A stretch of DNA of 64,000 bases from Hymenoscyphus infarciens (taxonomy: Eukaryota > Ascomycota > Leotiomycetes > Helotiales > Helotiaceae), in contig LLCB01000066.1 of the NCBI GenBank assembly GCA_001414345.1, forward strand, positions 1-64,000, written 5' to 3'. Shown piece by piece: positions 59,252 to 64,000 of the stretch. The notes beneath the pieces were generated by a model. It saw nothing but the letters and a program-made list of their open reading frames with translations, had not been told where the DNA came from and made no database searches. The position numbers and the translations under genes were made by a program. Numbering within the stretch: position 1 is the stretch's first letter; every line of letters starts with the position of its first letter.

Positions 59252-62200
59252 TTTGAAGGCTTGCGGTGTCGTACGTTTAGTGCTAAGAATTATTCGGGAT
59301 GGTGAATGAAGAATGATAAAAAATAGTCTTTATGGTTGGTGGTTAAAAGAAAAGAGAATAACTCTCGGTACATATACCCCCTCACTTCTACGGTCATCCA
59401 CAACACATGCTTACATTCTTCCACATTTCCACCCCTCATCGACCATGCGTGCCCTTCATCGAAATACACGGAGATGCAAGCACACGACAAAAAATCTAAC
59501 GAAACAGATCGATGATCTCATCACTCCCCTGGAAATCAATAGATATCCCCACTAAGACTAACCAATCGAAAACGGTAATCACCCACACCACAACGCGGGG
59601 TAAGCATATGGATATGTAAAGAGCTTCTGAAAGTCTGAAAGTACCTCTGAATTAAGCTCGAGCTTGGAAATCATATGTCAAATGTGGCATGACTTCTTCA
59701 AGTCCTTCATTGTTTGCGAAATCGGTGGTTTCTCTACCCGAAAAACCGATGCATTTACACGATTTCTTACAGTGGTTACCACAGCCAATATCCATAGTGG
59801 AAGAAGGATAAAAAAGGGGACGACCCCTAAAGTCCAAAATCGACATCCCTGCACAAACCATCACCACTCCACTCCGCTCTTTCTTCCCACGACTCTCCCC
59901 CACGATCGACAAAATCGACCCCCCCTCTTATCACCCAATCATTTCTCACAAGTGTACCTTTCCATTTGTTTCAACTCATGAACCTTCCCATAACCTTCCA
60001 AATCACCTCCCCCATGACGATGTTACCCGTGCTGTCAAGATCCCAAGAACTAAATTAGTTTAACTAGTCCTATCGATCGCATCACCATCGCCAGAGGACG
60101 GCCCTTCACAACCAAGTATTTTCAGGGTCCAACCTAACCATACCACACGCTCTAATACACTAAAATAGTCAAGACAAGTCCGACCTGTCGATCCTCACTA
60201 GATCTGTGTTTTTCAGGAACGCCATTGAACGGTACGGTACTATCCCCCATGTGCAAGGGTGATTTGGCTGTGAAAATGTGTGTGCGTCTACAGACAATTA
60301 AGCGGGGGGGGGGGATAGTACAAGTACGAAGTACTCGAGAAGTAGCAAGCTTAGCAAGTCCCAACCAGGTTCTGTCGATTAACAAAGAAATCCTGTTCCA
60401 TTCTCATGTCATATTTGGTACGATAGAGGTGAGGATTATAGAGAGGGAATGGCATGTTGATTATGGTACTTTGTGACTTCCCTTTTAGGTTCTCTCAACT
60501 TATGTCTCGCGCCTAGTTTCCAGCTTTGGGCGAGTTATATGTGATAGGTGCTGGACCAATAGGAGCTACTGGATACAATACGGTTGTGATTGGCGCTCGC
60601 TTCTTTTTGCGCAGTCATTTTTTATGGCTTTCTCATTGGACGTATATTTTTGACCTCGTTTCTAGCCGCCAGCTCTCCTTTCCCAAAAGTCGTTTTTCAA
60701 CAATCCGGTTACTGTTCAAGTACAGAAATAGCTGTGCCTGTTTTCCACTTCCTGATTTCCCTTTTTCAGTCTATCTTCCAAAAGTCGTTTCTTAAAGTTG
60801 CCTTGCAAACCAGATTCCGTTCTTGCAGCGCAAATCTAGATACCGGGTTTCCGTTCTTATTCTCCAAGTTCAAGTATAAAAAATAGGCCCATTTCCTTGT
60901 TATTCAATTCCAACATTCCGTCTGCTGCAAATAAACTTGTTTCCTAGCTATTGACTATTTAAACAATCAGTGTCACCACTCTCAATCTTCACAATTTGAC
61001 CGCTCTTCACCCCTCGAACTACCATCTCTCAACTTCCTCCACTCGCTTCCTAAGCACAAACTCCTATCTCATATCTCATATGTTCATTGACACAAATTTC
61101 CTTTCCACTTGTAGACCACAGCCACAGCTACTTCCACATCTATATCGTAGTCCTATACAATAAGGCCCCGAAGCACCTTCGAGTGCTAACTCCTATCTCT
61201 CAATCTCCCATCGTTCCAAATATCCTCTCTTTTATTCTTCAACATTTCAATACTTCAACTGCTCAGCATTCCAAAGCTCTCCGTTCGCCACCCCGATCTC
61301 AACCCTTTGGATTCCAAACTTCTGGCACCCTACTTTGCTCCGTAGACACCATAAGTAAAAATTCTGTAAATCTGAAATTGGAAACCTCCTTAAACGAGAA
61401 CGGTATAAGTGATATATCTTTGGTTATCCGGGGTCGTAGCTAGGTCATGGATTAGATCTCAGTTTAGATTGTCATTGATTTCCTCCTCAATCAATTCTTG
61501 CAAAGGCGGGCAAAACAGTGGTTATTCGTCGTATTCGGGGAGGTTGGTACTGGTGGTACACATCCTCATCACATAAGCAACGGGGGAAAAACATACCGAA
61601 ATCAAGTTCCTCCAATGGGAGCTGGTAGTAAGGCAAAAGTGTTTGGGCTCATTCATCCTGTGATTGGCCGGATATTCGTGGTGGTTGCTGGCTTGCATGA
61701 ACGACAAGGAGAATTACGTGGTTGGAACTTTTTCCAGTAAAACTCCTTAGGCTTTTTAAATCCCAAAATACAGGTTGTGGATGTTTCGAGCTTCCGGGTC
61801 GATTTGTGCTACGAGTAAAGCAAGAAATAATCCTAGGAGCTTCACGAGGTGAGTGAGTTGTTAAATAACGGAAAGGAGAGACGGGAGAGATAAAAATTGG
61901 GACAGTTAAAATGCGATGTATGCTTGTCTCGTTCTACTTGTAGAACCACCTTAATCCCTACCTATGATAAACAACTCCGAGACTGCCTTGATCGTTGAAA
62001 ATAATGTAGACGAGAACCTCAAAACTCAAAACCCTTGGACCCCGAACCTTGGACTCCGTACCTTCACCCAGCAAGTTAACAAACATCAAGTACTCAAACA
62101 TCACCTCCGAGAGGACAGTCGCGAGTAAGCTATAAACTGCCCAGTAAGCCGAACTCAACCTGGAGAGTAAGCCAAACAAAAACCAGCTTACTCATAACTT

Positions 62201-63390
62201 ATTTTTAGCCCCCAAACTTGTACCCAGTAAGCCATCAAACCTCAGGTAAACCAACACGGGGTTTTGGGGGCCAAGAAAGGTGTGAAGGGTAAGCCAAGAA
62301 TCACCCAGTGCGCCATCAAACAACTAGTAAACCAACACGAAGGTTTGGGAACCAAAAAGAAGTCACGAAGTAACCCCAAACTCAAGACCTCATCGTCCAA
62401 CAAGTGAGCTACCGAAACCCAAATCTCAAATTATGAATCTGCACCAAATTCGCCAACCTCCAATAATAACCACAATAAAGCTCCACCAGTATGGAACACG
62501 AGACGCGCATTACAGGAAGAAGCAAAAAAAGCTAGGGTTGAGTATTGAAAAAGCAACGCTATCAAAACCCACCCCAGGAATTTCCACCCCCTCGCGTAAA
62601 GTATTGCTTTTGTTGACCTGTACTTGCGTTGACGATGGCAAAGGACTCTAGAATGGAGGGTTTATCTCATGTGAGGCTTTCTTGGTTCTTGTATTTTGCG
62701 AGTCGGCGTTTTACTTCTTTAGATAGAGATCTTGGAGAAACGCGTCGGGTTATGGAGCTCGTAAGGCAACTAGACTGTAAGTATGCTTATTAGAAATTAT
62801 GTTTAAAGTTGTAAGTATAAAGAGAGTGGTAGTAATCTCTAATCTTGGGCGTCAAGTACACATATAACCTAATGAAATGGCCGAAGCTTAAGCGAAGTTA
62901 TGTTACGTTTTCTCTTCAACTGATCTATGGGAACTCGCTTCTAGTTACTGTAAAGATTGCATTGTAGTTGCGAATTTTCATTCATAGAATTAGACGAGTT
63001 CTGCGCAGCACCACTGGAGCCTCAATCATTGACTATTGTCAGAATCCTTCCACAGGAAACGTTCCTTTGTGCATCACATCAGCTTTTTATCTATTCTGTA
63101 ACATCAGAGTCATGTTCTCGACACAAAGAGGGGAGGGTGGTCGGTTGCGTCGGAACCTCACTTCTTTGTTTTGTTCTGGCAACTTAATTCGGTCCCTCAA
63201 ATTTTTTCGAGATGCAACAACAACACTCGGGTGGAATCGACATTCGGAATCAAAATTTGGGGTCTTCTTTCTCCCTTCATTTTGCTCTCCAGAGAGGAAA
63301 AACCATATTCCGAGTTTCCCTTCCTTCAATCCCGTAATCCACAGACCATAACCAAAACCAAAAGCCTCCCCCTCAACCTCGCCTAATACA
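59252..63390. other. Long region without a confident gene
   Basis: Pyrimidine-rich leader-like stretches occur at about 59820-59960 and 60960-61090, and a G-run at 60304-60313. Frames at 61087-61443 and 61498-61740 start without ATG and show no domain. Upstream regulatory DNA of neighbouring genes or an unrecognised non-coding transcript is possible. I see no tRNA or transposon here except the small repeat at 62222-62360. Confidence 0.4.
62222..62360. repeat. Degenerate tandem repeat, period about 81 bp
   Basis: CCCAGTAAGCCATCAAAC at 62223 is echoed by CCCAGTGCGCCATCAAAC at 62304, each followed by GTAAACCAACACG and a GGTTTKGG segment. An older partial unit (CCCAGTAAGCCGAACTC) lies near 62139. 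Confidence 0.6.
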
Positions 63391-64000
63391 ATGCCCCCAC
63401 AAAAGATGGCAGACTCCCAAGACCGGCGCGAGGGGATCCTCGAAATCCTAGCCCTGACAGTCTTCCGCGGCGTCCAACTCTCCCTCATCCGCGCCGACAT
63501 CCGCCGCTACAACACACACACCCTCATGACCCCCCTCCGCGTCCCGCACTTCCAAGGCGACCACCGCGTACGCGAAGCCGCCGGCGCCGAACTTTTCGCC
63601 GACCTCCTAACCTACGCCGTCCCCCGAAAAGACTGCGTTTCCTTCCTACACATCACGGATTCTTACCGCATGGCTCCTACCGTGGTATACCTCGCGAATC
63701 AAAGCGCTATTGATCATATAGATTTATACACGACTAGAAGGGCGAGAGAGGAGCCGGTGGAAGCGGTGCTGGGGAATATGGGGGAGTTGTATAGACTTGC
63801 TTTGACCGAGGCGAGTACGGAGGAGGATCAGTGTTGGAGGTTGGCGTTGCCGGTTATTGGGACGAAGTGTTTTGAGACGTTCCCGTGGAGAGCGGCGATT
63901 CCGCTGGCGATGCAGGGGGTGAGGGAGAAGATTTTGGAGTGGGATGGTGATCCTGAGCAAGAGGGGATTCGGGAGATTGTTTGGGTTGTTGATACGCCCC
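63391..64000 (+). CDS. Unrecognised protein, 5' part (runs off window)
   Basis: The frame opens at ATG 63391 (MPPQKMADSQDRREGILEIL) and stays open for 203 codons to the window end. A second Met at residue 6 is an alternative start. The visible part contains RADIRRYNTHTLMTP, VSFLHITDSYRMAPTVVYLAN, and LALPVIGTKCFETFPWRAAIPLAMQGVREKI followed by EIVWVVDTP. The last part loosely recalls macro-domain type folds, but I cannot assign it. Codons end in C up to about 63650 and in G after about 63720, a marked switch. The GC-rich C-ending codons and the length of the open frame make it a real gene. Confidence 0.7.
   Translation, partial: MPPQKMADSQDRREGILEILALTVFRGVQLSLIRADIRRYNTHTLMTPLRVPHFQGDHRVREAAGAELFADLLTYAVPRKDCVSFLHITDSYRMAPTVVYLANQSAIDHIDLYTTRRAREEPVEAVLGNMGELYRLALTEASTEEDQCWRLALPVIGTKCFETFPWRAAIPLAMQGVREKILEWDGDPEQEGIREIVWVVDTP

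Overview
The window is nuclear DNA of a filamentous ascomycete. Genes carry short spliceosomal introns (about 45-110 bp, GTRAGT donors). The transposon blocks have almost lost CpA/TpG dinucleotides and become TpA-rich, the signature of repeat-induced point mutation (RIP). Telomere-type CCCTAA units are present. Gene content (mitochondrial pyruvate carrier Mpc1, SmB, uL5/RPL11, GMC oxidoreductases, DHA2 transporter, small secreted protein) suits a leotiomycete such as a Sclerotiniaceae relative, but the exact taxon is inference.

The sequence alternates between AT-rich transposon blocks and gene-bearing blocks. Block 1 (1-12160) is a Copia-type element on the minus strand. It is interrupted by one complete gag-only LTR element (TSD AAGAC) and cut at the left by another. 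A multi-exon gene with an HELMH motif follows (12727-15911). Block 2 (16648-29478) is a nested stack: a poly(A)-tailed element with a 16-bp TSD holds a gag-only LTR element (TSD GTAAA) and a full-length Gypsy element of chromovirus type (TSD GAATA). Next come an intron-containing tRNA-Ala, a small inverted-repeat element carrying telomere-like repeats, an intact GMC oxidoreductase gene and three small intronless genes. Block 3 (about 39430-42600) is a graveyard of four solo LTRs. After it lie a broken second GMC oxidoreductase and a DHA2-type MFS transporter. Block 4 (50655-52279) is a decayed DNA transposon with 43-bp terminal inverted repeats and 8-bp target duplications. The right end is housekeeping DNA: MPC1, SmB and RPL11 (the last two divergent from a 308-bp shared promoter), two small fungal genes and an unrecognised gene running off the end.

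The most interesting material is in the mobile DNA. A family of LTR elements has LTRs, polypurine tract and a gag-like region but no pol, and shares a hairpin plus polypurine tract with the chromodomain Gypsy, suggesting a parasite/helper pair. One copy is RIP-mutated only in its left half. Two TIR elements with 8-bp target duplications share an unusual terminal design of two direct sub-repeats separated by a CTTTTG-type spacer. Several genes also flip from C-rich to G-rich on the coding strand about midway. The GMC gene, GMC pseudogene and MFS transporter within 17 kb could be the remains of a secondary-metabolism or detoxification locus (inference).
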